NCBI GenBank assembly: GCA_050290785.1
Contig: JBNKIR010000047.1
Location: 6,873-70,872 of the forward strand
Origin: JAAGZL01 sp050290785
GTDB lineage: Bacteria; Pseudomonadota; Gammaproteobacteria; Chromatiales; Chromatiaceae
Direction: 5' to 3'
DNA length: 64,000 bases
Part shown: positions 37,909 through 52,468 of the stretch, one piece after another
Numbering within the stretch: position 1 is the stretch's first letter
Layout: each line of letters begins with the position of its first letter
Translations under genes and position numbers: made by a program
The notes under the pieces: generated by a model
Told to the model about the DNA's origin: nothing
Seen by the model: only the letters and a program-made list of their open reading frames with translations
The model's database searches: none

Positions 37909-38769
37909 CTATCTACGCAGATAGGAGAAGCTTGGGTCCGGACGTCCTACGAAGCAGGACTTATTGAATCCGTAGTGCTTAATAACGGCGAGAGACTTTC
38001 TGGCCTCACCCTCTTTACCTGCAAAATCAAACATCATGTGGTTGCCGTCTACGATCTTCCAGCGCCCATTGATACGCTTAACCTGGGTGTTGGCGGTATT
38101 GAAGCCAACACAATCCTCACCCGGAGTTGCGCCCAGTGGGGCATGGTTGCCGCGCTTCATATAGGTAAATGATGGTCCTGGACGCCCCACATAGCAGGAT
38201 TGGTCCAGATGATAGTGCTTGATTACCTGCAGCGCCCTTATCGCTTCGTTCTTTTTACCACCGAAATCAAATAACCAGTGGCTCCCGTCCACGATCTTCC
38301 AATTCCCATTTATGTGTTTCACCTGGGCATTGGCGGCACTAAACCCAATGCAGTCCTCGTTCAGCGATACGGGCGGAGAAGGTATTGGGGCAGGAGCAGG
38401 GCCCGGGGCCGGATTGTATCCGACTCTGGTCCAGCGGGATCCGCCGAACCCGCCGGTCTTGTGCTCCGCCACCAGCACGTTTCCGCTGTGTCGTATCTTG
38501 AGCCTGAGCGCTCCGCGTCCCATCACATGTCCTTTGGGCACATCAACCCACTTGCCCTGAATGGTATCTCCATGGATCTCACCCTGATATACATTGGACC
38601 AGGCCGGATTGTTCTTTGAGAGCTCACCATACCAATTGAGTTTGTTTCCTGATTGCCTCAGGTAATAGGTACCGTGATCATCCGACCTCCAGACGCCGGT
38701 CAGGTCGGCCCAGGCGATGGCAGGAACACTTAACAGTAAAAGACATAAAATCTGTATTCGCTTAAACAT
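37909..38769 (-). CDS. Secreted protein with two tandem ~66-residue cysteine-containing repeats
   Basis: Exported protein of 286 residues with a signal peptide (ILCLLLLSVPAIAWA). An N-terminal beta-rich domain (about 22-115, GVWRSDDHGTYYLRQSGN, then GSRWTRVG) looks like a small lipocalin-like or secreted-domain fold. A Pro-rich linker (PAPGPAPAPIPSPP) leads to two near-identical repeats. Each begins EDC(I/V)GF, contains WKIVDG and (F)DF(G/A)GK, then VIKHY, and ends SC(Y/F)VGRP.PSF.Y. Each repeat has two Cys, so probably one disulfide each. I have seen this repeat in other secreted bacterial proteins but know no function. Convergent with the sdh operon. Confidence 0.8.
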   Translation of the reverse strand: MFKRIQILCLLLLSVPAIAWADLTGVWRSDDHGTYYLRQSGNKLNWYGELSKNNPAWSNVYQGEIHGDTIQGKWVDVPKGHVMGRGALRLKIRHSGNVLVAEHKTGGFGGSRWTRVGYNPAPGPAPAPIPSPPVSLNEDCIGFSAANAQVKHINGNWKIVDGSHWLFDFGGKKNEAIRALQVIKHYHLDQSCYVGRPGPSFTYMKRGNHAPLGATPGEDCVGFNTANTQVKRINGRWKIVDGNHMMFDFAGKEGEARKSLAVIKHYGFNKSCFVGRPDPSFSYLRR

Positions 38770-38980
38770 TTCTTTTCTCCCTTGTGGCTTAAGTTTGTGC
38801 GGCGATCATCTACAGCCATGATCGACATAATATGAAAAACGCCTACAAATGAATTCCATTTACTTATCAAAATCCATATATCACGTCTTCTGATTGTTAT
38901 TTTCTATCTTGCTTGCTGAATGGTTCCTGAATAATTGCAAAATAATCTAAGCGCTATTTGTCACAACTAAAGAAAGATAT

Positions 38981-40045
38981 CTAGTTATGATATGGGATAC
39001 TTAGTTCATGTACCGCATCCACCATGACCCCGGCATTTTCGGGGTCTACATTTGGATGTATTCCATGACCAAGATTGAACACATGGCCTGGTCCACGGCC
39101 ATAACTATTGAGTACCCGTCCCACCTCTTCGCGAATACGCTCAGGAGATGAGTAGAGTATACATGGGTCCAGGTTGCCCTGTAGCGCAACCTTGTCCTGT
39201 ACTTGCACCCGCGCGTCGGACAGATCAGTGGTCCAGTCCACGCCCAGGGCATCGCAACCGGTCGCGGCCATCTGCTTCAACCACTGGCCGCCGTTTTTGG
39301 TAAACAGGATAACCGGCACCCTGCGACCTTCGCTCTCGCGGGTCAGACCGCTTAGGATCCTCTCCATATAGGCCAGAGAAAATATCTCATAATCGCGCGG
39401 ACTGAGAACACCGCCCCAGGTATCAAAGATCATTACCGCCTGGGCGCCTGCCGCAATCTGCCCATTGAGATAGCCGGCCACCGCGTCGGCCAGTTTACCC
39501 AGTAGCATGTGCATCAGATCCGGGCGATCAAACATCATACCCTTGACCTTGGCAAAATTTTTGGTGGTTCCACCCTCTACCATATAGGTGGCCAGGGTCC
39601 AGGGACTACCGGAAAAACCGATCAATGGCACACGCCCATCCAGTTCCCTGCGGATGGTACGCACCGCATCCATAACATAGCCCAGATCATCTTCCGGGTC
39701 TGGGATCCCCAGGGCCGCAACTGCCGCCTCATCCTGAACCGGACTTTCAAAACATGGGCCTTCCCCTTCGCTGAAGTAGAGGCCGAGACCCATGGCATCA
39801 GGGATAGTAAGGATATCGGAAAACAGGATGGCCGCATCCAGTGCAAAGCGGTCCAGCGGCTGGATGGTTACCTCACATGCCAGATCCGGATTCTGACACA
39901 GACTCATGAAATCACCCGCCTTGGCGCGTGTTGCCCGATACTCCGGCAGGTAGCGCCCCGCTTGACGCATCATCCAGACCGGGGTCATATCCACAGGCTC
40001 GCGCAACAGGGCGCGTAGAAAGCGATCGTTTTTTAGTTCACCCAC
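38981..40045 (-). CDS. hemE: Uroporphyrinogen decarboxylase
   Basis: Haem-pathway enzyme converting uroporphyrinogen III to coproporphyrinogen III, 354 residues. Family segments: TPVWMMRQAGRYLPEYR (substrate Arg), ILFSDILTIPDAMGLGL, IGFSGSPWTLATYMVEG and the active-site AVMIFDTWGG. Also DWTTDLSDARVQ and a C-terminal FNLGHGIHPNVDPEN. The start is GTG at 40045. It lies after gltD on the same strand, as in Pseudomonas. A GC hairpin (40150-40170) stands between. Confidence 0.96.
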   Translation of the reverse strand: MGELKNDRFLRALLREPVDMTPVWMMRQAGRYLPEYRATRAKAGDFMSLCQNPDLACEVTIQPLDRFALDAAILFSDILTIPDAMGLGLYFSEGEGPCFESPVQDEAAVAALGIPDPEDDLGYVMDAVRTIRRELDGRVPLIGFSGSPWTLATYMVEGGTTKNFAKVKGMMFDRPDLMHMLLGKLADAVAGYLNGQIAAGAQAVMIFDTWGGVLSPRDYEIFSLAYMERILSGLTRESEGRRVPVILFTKNGGQWLKQMAATGCDALGVDWTTDLSDARVQVQDKVALQGNLDPCILYSSPERIREEVGRVLNSYGRGPGHVFNLGHGIHPNVDPENAGVMVDAVHELSIPYHN

Positions 40046-40149
40046 AGAGGACTTCCCTTGTTAGTTATGCTTAATATCGTTCTAGGGAATTGTACACGGA
40101 AAAGCCCGGCGGCTCATCGTAATCCGGAATAAGTAGGCCATATCCAGGA

Positions 40150-40170
40150 CAGGCTCATACAATGAGCCTG
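40150..40170 (-). terminator. Hairpin after gltD
   Basis: On the minus strand a stem of CAGGCTCAT with ATGAGCCTG, extended by two pairs, around a 3-base loop. No T-run follows, so this is a structural element or Rho-type stop rather than a classic terminator. Confidence 0.45.
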
Positions 40171-40184
40171 CCCGGTTATCCGGT

Positions 40185-41636
40185 CTATCTCGGCAGTTGG
40201 CTACTACCCATCAGATATGCATCTACCGCATGGGCGCACTGACGCCCTTCACGGATGGCCCAAACCACCAGAGACTGCCCGCGGCGCATATCACCAGCGG
40301 CAAAGACCCCATCCACAGAGGTCTTGTAGGCATCAGGGCCCTCGGTGGCCCCCTTGACATTGCCACGACCGTCCAGACTCACACCCAGCTGTTGCAGCAT
40401 CCCTTCGTGCACCGGATGCAGAAAGCCCATGGCCAGGGTCGCCAGTTCCGCCTTCAATTCAAATTCGGAACCCTCAACCTCGGTCATCTTCCAGTTTCCG
40501 GACTCATCCTGATTCCACTCCACCTGGGCACAGATGATACCGGTGAGCTTGCCGTTCTCTCCCAGGAATTTCTTGGTGGTTACAGACCACATCCGCTCAC
40601 AACCCTCTTCATGGGATGAAGAGGTGCGCAGCTTATTGGGCCAGTTCGGCCAGGTCATCTCCTTGTTCTCCTTCTCCGGAGGCTTGGGCAGGATCTCCAA
40701 CTGGGTCACGGAGAGGGCCCCGTGTCGGTTGGAGGTGCCGATACAGTCAGATCCGGTGTCACCACCACCGATCACCACCACATTCTTGCCCTTGGCGGAG
40801 ATAAACTCCTCTTCCGGGATATCGTCGCCCTGCACCCGACGGCTGTTGGTGCGCAGGAAGTCCATGGCAAAATGGACGCCATCCAACTCCCGGCCCGGGA
40901 TAGACAGGTCGCGTGGCTGCTCTGAACCTCCGGTGAGGACGACGGCATCGAACTCCTCCAGCAACTTATCGGCGGTTATATCCACGCCGACATGGGTGTT
41001 GGCACGGAACACCACGCCCTCGGTCGCCATCTGGCTCATGCGACGATCGATCACCTTCTTGTCCAGCTTAAAATCAGGTATGCCGTAACGCATCAGACCG
41101 CCGATGCGGTTGTTTTTCTCGAACAGGACCACACCGTGACCGGCGCGGGCCAGTTGTTGCGCACAGGCCATTCCGGATGGTCCGGAACCCACTACGGCGA
41201 CGCTCTTGCCGGTCTTATGCTTGGGGATCTCAGGCCTGATCCAGCCCTCTGCCCAGGCCTTTTCGATGATCGCATGCTCAATGGTCTTGATCGTGACCGG
41301 CGCATCTTCCAGATTCAGGGTACAGGCCTCCTGGCAGGGTGCGGGACAGATGCGTCCGGTGAATTCAGGGAAGTTATTGGTGCTGTGCAACACCTCAATG
41401 GCGCGCTTCCAATCACCCTTGTAGACCAGATCGTTCCAGTCCGGGATGATGTTGTCCACCGGACAGGCGTTGTGACAAAAGGGGATACCGCAATCCATAC
41501 AACGTGCGCCCTGTAGGGTCAGGACATCCTCGGTGAGAGGCAGCATGAACTCCTGATAGTTGGTAATCCGATCTGAGATCGGCGCATAGACGCGATCCTG
41601 GCGTGGATACTCCATAAAACCTGTCGGCTTGCCCAT
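40185..41636 (-). CDS. gltD: Glutamate synthase (NADPH) small subunit
   Basis: FAD subunit feeding NADPH electrons to GltB, 483 residues. The N-terminal [4Fe-4S] region is CMDCGIPFCHNACPVDNIIPDWN and CPAPCQEACTLN. The FAD site is VAVVGSGPSGMACAQQLARAGHGVVLFEKNN and the NADPH site VVIGGGDTGSDCIGTSNRHGA. The C-terminal FAD segment GVFAAGDMRRGQSLVVWAI completes it. It begins 2 bases after the gltB stop, with GGGGGAG inside the end of gltB as ribosome-binding site. Confidence 0.96.
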   Translation of the reverse strand: MGKPTGFMEYPRQDRVYAPISDRITNYQEFMLPLTEDVLTLQGARCMDCGIPFCHNACPVDNIIPDWNDLVYKGDWKRAIEVLHSTNNFPEFTGRICPAPCQEACTLNLEDAPVTIKTIEHAIIEKAWAEGWIRPEIPKHKTGKSVAVVGSGPSGMACAQQLARAGHGVVLFEKNNRIGGLMRYGIPDFKLDKKVIDRRMSQMATEGVVFRANTHVGVDITADKLLEEFDAVVLTGGSEQPRDLSIPGRELDGVHFAMDFLRTNSRRVQGDDIPEEEFISAKGKNVVVIGGGDTGSDCIGTSNRHGALSVTQLEILPKPPEKENKEMTWPNWPNKLRTSSSHEEGCERMWSVTTKKFLGENGKLTGIICAQVEWNQDESGNWKMTEVEGSEFELKAELATLAMGFLHPVHEGMLQQLGVSLDGRGNVKGATEGPDAYKTSVDGVFAAGDMRRGQSLVVWAIREGRQCAHAVDAYLMGSSQLPR

Positions 41637-41638
41637 GA

Positions 41639-46270
<4,632 letters not shown>

Positions 46271-46491
46271 TGCAAACCTCACCTTCTTACTTGGCCAGCT
46301 ATCGCATACTCTGACGCCGGCAATATTAAAAAATACAATATGCAGCCGCCGACTGAGGCAGTGCATCTAAGACAAAAAACCTTGATGCCAAAACAAATTC
46401 AGTCGCGCGGAACAGCGTAGGATAATAGAATTGCCCTCTCTAGACCAGAGCAAACGCTAATTTTTTCAATACTCCCGCATTGATTATATTG

Positions 46492-48483
46492 TTATTTATT
46501 AGACCTTATATCATTTTGCACCGAACTCAGAGCTCGCACCCAAACCCCTGTTTTAATAAGACTTTCAGGTAATTTATCTCGCGCCGCCATGGCACGTGAT
46601 TTGGTTGAGAAGGCGCCATACAGGACAGGAAACCACGGTTTGCCCTTAAGCTGAGTGCGATAGTATGCGACATGACCCGACACCCCATGGCGCTGTACAA
46701 ATTCGGCAATGCCCTTTTCGTCCTGAAGCCCGACTAGCTGGATGGTATAACCGGTCGGACTCTGCTTAAGCAGCCACTCCTCGCGCAGAAAGGCACCTGC
46801 CGCCTTCTTTGCCTTCGCCACAACAGGACTTTGTGGGCTGACCTCTGTTTTTTTTGCAATCTGCTGCGGCTGCCTGGCTGTCGCTTTTATGGTAGGGGCA
46901 GTTTCTTGAATGAGCGCCGTAGACCTATCCTCCACAGGCGCCGGTAATGGGATAGCCTCTTGCTTTGGAGTATCCAAGCCGGTTGCAGTCGGCTTTGCTG
47001 TCACCTTGCCGGTAGGAGCAGGCGTCTTGGCCAACCGTTTGACAATCGGCGCCTTCCCCTCAAGCTCGGGAGGCTTCTCATCTTCAATAGTCGTTTGGGC
47101 CTCGATCTTGGGCACGGTTTTATTTGGATCTGCCTTTTTTTGCGCCATCCCCTTCGCCTTCTCTGGCTTGTCTTGTTGCACAACGGGTTGGGGCTGATCG
47201 GGCTTGACCTCTTTTGCTTGCGACTCCTTCGCTACAGGTGCAGTAACCACCGCCTCTTTCGCTGGCGCTGGCTCTTTCTCATCTGCGGGTGGAACCACTT
47301 CTTCCTCAGCCTGACCTCTCACTTGCTGCGTCTGCGGGGTGGCTGGCGTCTTCTCCGCATCATCCTTTTCTGCATCGGGCGTAACTGAAGTACTATCAGC
47401 GGCCACCTCTCCAGCCTGCTCCTCTACAACCTGATCAGCAGGCCCAAGATCGGCCTTTTCGCCTTCAACTATCTCCATGTCTCCCTGTGGCAGACTTCTC
47501 CCTTGCCCTTTCTCAACTATTGGCCGCTCTGGTTCTGTAGCAACCACAAAATTCGGAATAGGCAATTCAATCGAATCACCCGAAGGGACACTCTCTTCCT
47601 GAGTGGAAGCGGCTGGTATTTCATCGCCGGAAAATATGGCATTGATATCATTCTGGTAGATCAAAACCAGCATAACGATAACAGATACCACTCCTGCGCC
47701 GATCATGCTCCTGGTGGAGAAATAGTCCCGAATATTGACGCTGGATTCAGATCTCTTCGCAGAATCGATAAGGCCTTGGGCTTGCTCTTTAATCAGACCC
47801 GGTACTCCGCCGGTTTCAGAGTGGATCCTCTCTATCTGTTGTTGTGTTAGAGGTTTGACTGCAGGGCCTTCATCAGATGACAACAGGTGTTCGAGAAAGA
47901 GCCCCGTCTGATCCAGGGTAAATTCCGGCATATCCAACAACTGCAAGGATTGCAGATTCATCACGCGCAATTGAGGGGTCTTTAGCAGGTCGTCTATCTC
48001 CGGTTCGGCAAATAGCAGTATCTGTGCAAGAGGCGTGTCGTTATGTCCCCTTTCATGCAACCTCAACAGAGTAATGATAGTTGCCTCAGGCAGCAGATGC
48101 GCATCGTCAACGATTATCACCGGGAGAAAACCATCTTGCCGCAGATCATCAAAATGCATGATAAGATCGTCCATCAAGCGATCGCTCTTAACATCCTGAT
48201 CGAACAGGTCTGCCAGATCGGCCAATAAGGCGTCTGGTTGCAGCATCACATCGGCGCAGATCTCTACGGGGATCCAGTTCTCTGGAGCCAGATCCAGCAA
48301 ACGCTGGATAAACGTGGTCTTTCCCATCCCTTCGCAACCCCTAATCAAGGGGATGAGGGTGCTGTTTTCTGTCAGATGCCTGAGCAGATCGGCCCGCTGG
48401 GAAAGTTCTGGGCTGGCGAAATATCCATCTAGCCTGGCCGGATCGCCATCATGCGCCATATTAGTCGATTCGCTCGGAGACAT
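46492..48483 (-). CDS. damX: DamX-like cell division protein (AAA ATPase domain plus SPOR)
   Basis: Inner-membrane septal protein, 663 residues. An N-terminal ATPase-like domain has Walker A GCEGMGKTT and Walker B LPVIIVDDAHLL, followed by sensor-type segments. A transmembrane helix (about 258-276, GAGVVSVIVMLVLIY) leads to a long low-complexity Glu/Pro/Lys-rich region (about 290-560). A C-terminal SPOR domain (YTIQLVGLQDEKGIAEF...FPVLYGAFSTKSRAMAA) binds septal glycan strands lacking peptide stems. Order aroK-aroB-damX is the classic gammaproteobacterial arrangement. dam does not follow here; gltB does. A 12-base gap separates it from aroB. Confidence 0.9.
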   Translation of the reverse strand: MSPSESTNMAHDGDPARLDGYFASPELSQRADLLRHLTENSTLIPLIRGCEGMGKTTFIQRLLDLAPENWIPVEICADVMLQPDALLADLADLFDQDVKSDRLMDDLIMHFDDLRQDGFLPVIIVDDAHLLPEATIITLLRLHERGHNDTPLAQILLFAEPEIDDLLKTPQLRVMNLQSLQLLDMPEFTLDQTGLFLEHLLSSDEGPAVKPLTQQQIERIHSETGGVPGLIKEQAQGLIDSAKRSESSVNIRDYFSTRSMIGAGVVSVIVMLVLIYQNDINAIFSGDEIPAASTQEESVPSGDSIELPIPNFVVATEPERPIVEKGQGRSLPQGDMEIVEGEKADLGPADQVVEEQAGEVAADSTSVTPDAEKDDAEKTPATPQTQQVRGQAEEEVVPPADEKEPAPAKEAVVTAPVAKESQAKEVKPDQPQPVVQQDKPEKAKGMAQKKADPNKTVPKIEAQTTIEDEKPPELEGKAPIVKRLAKTPAPTGKVTAKPTATGLDTPKQEAIPLPAPVEDRSTALIQETAPTIKATARQPQQIAKKTEVSPQSPVVAKAKKAAGAFLREEWLLKQSPTGYTIQLVGLQDEKGIAEFVQRHGVSGHVAYYRTQLKGKPWFPVLYGAFSTKSRAMAARDKLPESLIKTGVWVRALSSVQNDIRSNK

Positions 48484-48495
48484 GTCTGTGATCTC

Positions 48496-49575
48496 TCAGT
48501 ATGAGTTCAGAGTAACCTGCAGCTTGTCTAAATCAAATCTATCTGTGATGAAGGCATCACCGATTCCCTTCATCAGAACCAGCCTTAGATTGCCATCTTG
48601 GACCTTTTTGTCAACGGCCATCATCTCCAGGATTTGCACAGCCGCAAGCTCACTGGGGGGCTCGGTCGGCAATCCTGATTTGGCTATCAGTGCGGATATG
48701 CGCTTTTCCTCATCCCGGGTCAGCCAGCCATGTTCCACAGAGAGTCTCGCCGCCATACACATCCCCGCGCCAACTGCCTCTCCATGCAGCCATCCGCCAT
48801 AGCCTATGCCTGTCTCAATGGCATGACCAAAGGTATGGCCCAGATTCAGCAGGGCGCGCTGCCCGGCCTCAAGCTCATCTGCGGCCACTATCTTTGCCTT
48901 GTCCACACATGATCGCTCAATGGCATATGCCAGTGACCGGGGATCGCGGGTTAACAGAGAATCGATATTGGCTTCCAGCCAGTCGAAGAACTCAGGGTCA
49001 TTGATCAACCCGTATTTTATAACCTCTGCCAAACCGGCGGATAGCTGTCGGTCATCCAGGGTATTAAGTGTATTGGTATCTGCGATCACACACTGGGGCT
49101 GATGAAATGCGCCGATCATGTTCTTACCAAGGGGATGATTTACCCCGGTCTTGCCGCCCACCGAGGAATCAACCTGGGACAGGAGCGTGGTCGGCACCTG
49201 TATAAAATTGACCCCGCGCTGATAGCTGGCGGCAGCGAACCCCGCCATGTCGCCTACAACACCACCACCCAGCGCCACAATAGTACACTGCCGGCTGAAT
49301 CTATACTTCAGCAGATCATTGAAGATGGTTTGCCAGACATCCAGAGTTTTATATTTTTCACCGTCAGGGAGGATAACCATCTCGCACTGCATTGATCCAA
49401 GTGCGGCTAGCACAGGATCAAGATAAAGAGGGGCAACGGTCTCATTGGTGACAACCATGGCCTGTTTGCCATGAATGTGTCCGGAATAGAATTTGGAATC
49501 GCCCAGGATCCCGGCACCAATATAGATAGGATAGGAGCGATCACCTAGGTCAACCGATACTGTTGTTGTATTCAT
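48496..49575 (-). CDS. aroB: 3-dehydroquinate synthase
   Basis: Second shikimate-pathway enzyme, using NAD and Zn/Co, 359 residues. Seen: YPIYIGAGIL, LPDGEKYKTLDVWQ, VALGGGVVGDMAGFAAASYQRGV and VPTTLLSQVDSSVGGKTGVNH. The metal ligands include Glu in LAEVIKYGLI and His in NLGHTFGHAIE. I chose ATG 49575 (MNTTTVSVDLGDRSYPI); the frame continues upstream into aroK and is not homologous there. An ATG three codons before is also possible. Between aroK and damX. Confidence 0.96.
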   Translation of the reverse strand: MNTTTVSVDLGDRSYPIYIGAGILGDSKFYSGHIHGKQAMVVTNETVAPLYLDPVLAALGSMQCEMVILPDGEKYKTLDVWQTIFNDLLKYRFSRQCTIVALGGGVVGDMAGFAAASYQRGVNFIQVPTTLLSQVDSSVGGKTGVNHPLGKNMIGAFHQPQCVIADTNTLNTLDDRQLSAGLAEVIKYGLINDPEFFDWLEANIDSLLTRDPRSLAYAIERSCVDKAKIVAADELEAGQRALLNLGHTFGHAIETGIGYGGWLHGEAVGAGMCMAARLSVEHGWLTRDEEKRISALIAKSGLPTEPPSELAAVQILEMMAVDKKVQDGNLRLVLMKGIGDAFITDRFDLDKLQVTLNSY

Positions 49576-49591
49576 ATCTTGCATAATAGCT

Positions 49592-50116
49592 TCAATCAAC
49601 TTCATCCAGACGTCTAATAATCTCTTTTGCCACCACCATGGCGTTACGCCTTTCGGTCGACACCACAAGATCAGCCATTTCACGATAGATGGGCTCGCGC
49701 TCCGCCATGAGCTCCTGCAGTTTGCTCATCGGATCATCCGTCTGCAACAGTGGACGATTGCGATCCTGCCTGGTTCTATCGTACTGCTGTTCGGGAGAGC
49801 AGGACAGATAGACCACAACCCCACGTCCCGAGAGACAGCGTCGGTTATCCGGGTCCAGTACGACACCTCCCCCTGTTGCGAGGACAACGCCGCTATTACC
49901 AGTCAACTCCTCCACTACCGATTTCTCCCTGCGCCGAAAACCCTCCTCACCTTCGAAATCAAATATCGTGGGGATATCCACTCCGGTCCTACGCTGGATT
50001 TCATGATCGGTATCTTCAAATTCCATTCCAATTAGCTTGGCCAGCTGCCGTCCGATAGTGCTCTTGCCAACGCCCATGGGTCCAATCAGGAAAATATTAT
50101 TGGGATTTTGCTTCAT
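49592..50116 (-). CDS. aroK: Shikimate kinase I
   Basis: ATP-dependent kinase of the shikimate pathway, 174 residues. P-loop GPMGVGKSTIGRQLAK, shikimate-binding EDTDHEIQRRTGVDI, then EGEEGFRRREKSV and ATGGGVVLDPDNR, with the LID Arg segment DRNRPLL. I start at the ATG at 50116 (MKQNPNN); a TTG three codons upstream is in frame but less likely. Downstream of pilQ behind a terminator, upstream of aroB (16-base gap). Confidence 0.95.
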   Translation of the reverse strand: MKQNPNNIFLIGPMGVGKSTIGRQLAKLIGMEFEDTDHEIQRRTGVDIPTIFDFEGEEGFRRREKSVVEELTGNSGVVLATGGGVVLDPDNRRCLSGRGVVVYLSCSPEQQYDRTRQDRNRPLLQTDDPMSKLQELMAEREPIYREMADLVVSTERRNAMVVAKEIIRRLDEVD

Positions 50117-50192
50117 TCTAATCAAGTTTAATAACGGACATGGCCAGATATATATAAAGTGAAATATGCCTCAGACACAATTGTGACAAAAC

Positions 50193-50226
50193 ATAAAAGG
50201 GTGTGCCAGAGGACACACCCTTTTAT
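50193..50226. terminator. Terminator between pilQ and aroK
   Basis: AAAAGGGTGTG-CCAGAGGA-CACACCCTTTT with flanking A/T runs on both sides, so it can stop transcripts in either direction. It ends the pilMNOPQ operon 35 bases after the pilQ stop. Confidence 0.9.
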
Positions 50227-50260
50227 CAACCTATACTTCAGCTGTGTAACGCAATCGGCA

Positions 50261-52456
50261 TCAGCGCATCCCGATCGTCTCCTTCAATATCTTTGGCGTA
50301 ACAAAGATCAGCAGCTCGGTATTTTGGTCTATATCCTGTTTTTGTTTAAACATAAAGCCGATGTACGGCAGATCGCCAAAGAATGGAACTTTCTCCATGG
50401 ACTGGCTGCGCGTACGTTCAAACACGCCACCCAACACCACGGTCTCTCCATTGTCCACCAGCACCGAGGTTTCAATCTCACGGGTATCAATAGGGGGCAC
50501 ACCGTTAACCGACCTGGAAAAATCAGGGTTATCCTTGTTGATAACCAGATCCATGATTATCTTATCATCCGGTGTAATCTGGGGGGTCACCTCAAGCTTG
50601 AGTACTGCCTCTTTAAATGTAATCGAGGTGGCGCCACTGGAAGTATTCTCCTCATACGCGATCTCTATACCCTGCTTGATGACCGCCTTGTTTCTATCCG
50701 AGGTCACAACCCTCGGACTGGAGACAATCTCACCCTTACCCTCCTGCTGCATTGCATTTAATTCCAAACGCAACAGATAGGAACCCACTTTCCCCAGTAT
50801 GAAGTTGATGGCACCGCCACGATCACCGACCGCGCCCAGGGTTTTTGGCAAATTCACCAACAGCGCCTGATTCCCGGAGCCTGCTGGAGACTCGAGACTT
50901 GTTGTCGCAACCTCAGGACTAGCCAGATCGCCATCCAAACCGCCCGCAATCTTCCATCTGGATCCATCAGGATCGTCAGACGCCCTACCAAATCCCAGCT
51001 TCACACCAAGGTCCTTGGCAAAATCATCGTTGGCAATAACCACCCGACTATCAATCAACACCTGACGGATTGGGATATCCAGCTTCCTGACCAGGCGGCT
51101 GATATCCTCAAGCTTTGCCAAGGTGTCTCGAACCAAAAGAGTATTGGTACGATCATCCACTGTTACGTTCCCGCGTCCGGGAGTTAGCAGCTGGTTCTCA
51201 TCAGACTTGAGAAGTGCTGCGATATCGGCGGCCTTGGCATAATTGATCTGGATATACTCCGAACGCAATGGCGCCAGTTCCTCTATCTGCTTCTGTGATT
51301 CCAGCTCCAGCTTCTCCCTTGCCGCAATCTCTTCCGTGGGAGCCACCATAATCACGTTATCGCTTTTACGCATGGAGAGACCTTTGGCCTTCAAAATGAT
51401 GTCCAGGGCCTGGTCCCATGGAACATTCTGTAACCGCAGCGTTATTGAGCCTCTAACACTGTCACTGGTCACCAAGTTAAGATTGGTGAAATCGGCCAAC
51501 AGCTGCAGTACCGCCCGCACCTCAATCTCCTGAAAATTGAGAGAGAGCCTTTCGCCACTATAGACCAGGCGCTCTTTCTGCAACTGTTCCTTCTCAGCAT
51601 GCGTGAGGGGCCTAAACTCGATTGCAAACAGATTATTTGCCTGATACGCAAGGTGCTCAAAATCACCATCGGTGGTTATCTCCAGATGAACATTGTCATC
51701 CTTACGTGTAACTTCAAACATCTTCACCGGCGTAGCAAAGTCAGCCACATCAAACTTACGAAAGAATCTTTCCGGCAGTGCCGCATCGATAAAATCCAGA
51801 ACCACCTTTCCGCCCTCTTCACGAAGATCCGCCACTATGGATGGGTCGCTCAGGGTTATGAGAATTTTACCTTCACCGTCTGATCCTCTTCGAAAATCAA
51901 CATCCTCCACCCCTTTATTATTTGGCGTGGCGGAAAGAACTGGCGCATCGACACCGGCCTGCGCTGCTGCTGTAGAGCTCTTCGCAGAGGCAATCTGTGC
52001 ACTCCCGGCATTTATACGGACCATCACCTGATTTCCTGCCACCTTTATTTCGTGAGATGCGGCATCAGACAGATTTATTACCACGCGCGTCCTTTCCCCT
52101 GCCTCAACGGCGGTAATACTCCTTACCATGCCTATTCCGATCGATTGTGATTTTTTTGCCAGCGCACTTTTCATTCCCTGCAAATCAATCGCAATCCGGG
52201 CCGGACTCTCTGTTGCAAAACTGTCCGGAAGGGACACAGGGTCCTGTGCCGTCATGGTTATCTCCACAATGTTACCGGGCAGAGACGAAACGCTTATATC
52301 CTGCAGTACGTTGCTGGCAGCAAACACCTGAGCAGGAATACTCATCGCCAGTGATGTCAGCAAGAACCAGACAACTAGCTTGAACAGATTCGGCCTCACT
52401 CTCTCTATTGCACCAAACTGTTCCGTTGAAGTTTTAGCTAATGAATATTTCATCAT
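50261..52456 (-). CDS. pilQ: Type IV pilus secretin PilQ
   Basis: Outer membrane secretin through which the pilus fibre passes, 731 residues. N-terminal membrane/signal segment (FKLVVWFLLTSLAMSIPAQVFA). Two AMIN peptidoglycan-binding domains (about 50-140 and 195-285) are followed by an STN/N0 domain (RLSLNFQEIEVRAVLQLLADFTNLNLV), an N1 domain, and the secretin barrel. The barrel signatures are SSPRVVTSDRNKAVIKQG and TETSVLVDNGETVVLGGVFERT...VPFFGDLPYIGFMFK. Last gene of pilMNOPQ, 12 bases after pilP. Confidence 0.96.
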   Translation of the reverse strand: MMKYSLAKTSTEQFGAIERVRPNLFKLVVWFLLTSLAMSIPAQVFAASNVLQDISVSSLPGNIVEITMTAQDPVSLPDSFATESPARIAIDLQGMKSALAKKSQSIGIGMVRSITAVEAGERTRVVINLSDAASHEIKVAGNQVMVRINAGSAQIASAKSSTAAAQAGVDAPVLSATPNNKGVEDVDFRRGSDGEGKILITLSDPSIVADLREEGGKVVLDFIDAALPERFFRKFDVADFATPVKMFEVTRKDDNVHLEITTDGDFEHLAYQANNLFAIEFRPLTHAEKEQLQKERLVYSGERLSLNFQEIEVRAVLQLLADFTNLNLVTSDSVRGSITLRLQNVPWDQALDIILKAKGLSMRKSDNVIMVAPTEEIAAREKLELESQKQIEELAPLRSEYIQINYAKAADIAALLKSDENQLLTPGRGNVTVDDRTNTLLVRDTLAKLEDISRLVRKLDIPIRQVLIDSRVVIANDDFAKDLGVKLGFGRASDDPDGSRWKIAGGLDGDLASPEVATTSLESPAGSGNQALLVNLPKTLGAVGDRGGAINFILGKVGSYLLRLELNAMQQEGKGEIVSSPRVVTSDRNKAVIKQGIEIAYEENTSSGATSITFKEAVLKLEVTPQITPDDKIIMDLVINKDNPDFSRSVNGVPPIDTREIETSVLVDNGETVVLGGVFERTRSQSMEKVPFFGDLPYIGFMFKQKQDIDQNTELLIFVTPKILKETIGMR

Positions 52457-52468
52457 TGTTCCCCTGAC

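Noticed and set aside
46271..46366. Upstream extension of gltB by 32 codons
   Set aside because: Would place extra residues before the short propeptide; the 46270 ATG has a good ribosome-binding site and fits the family.
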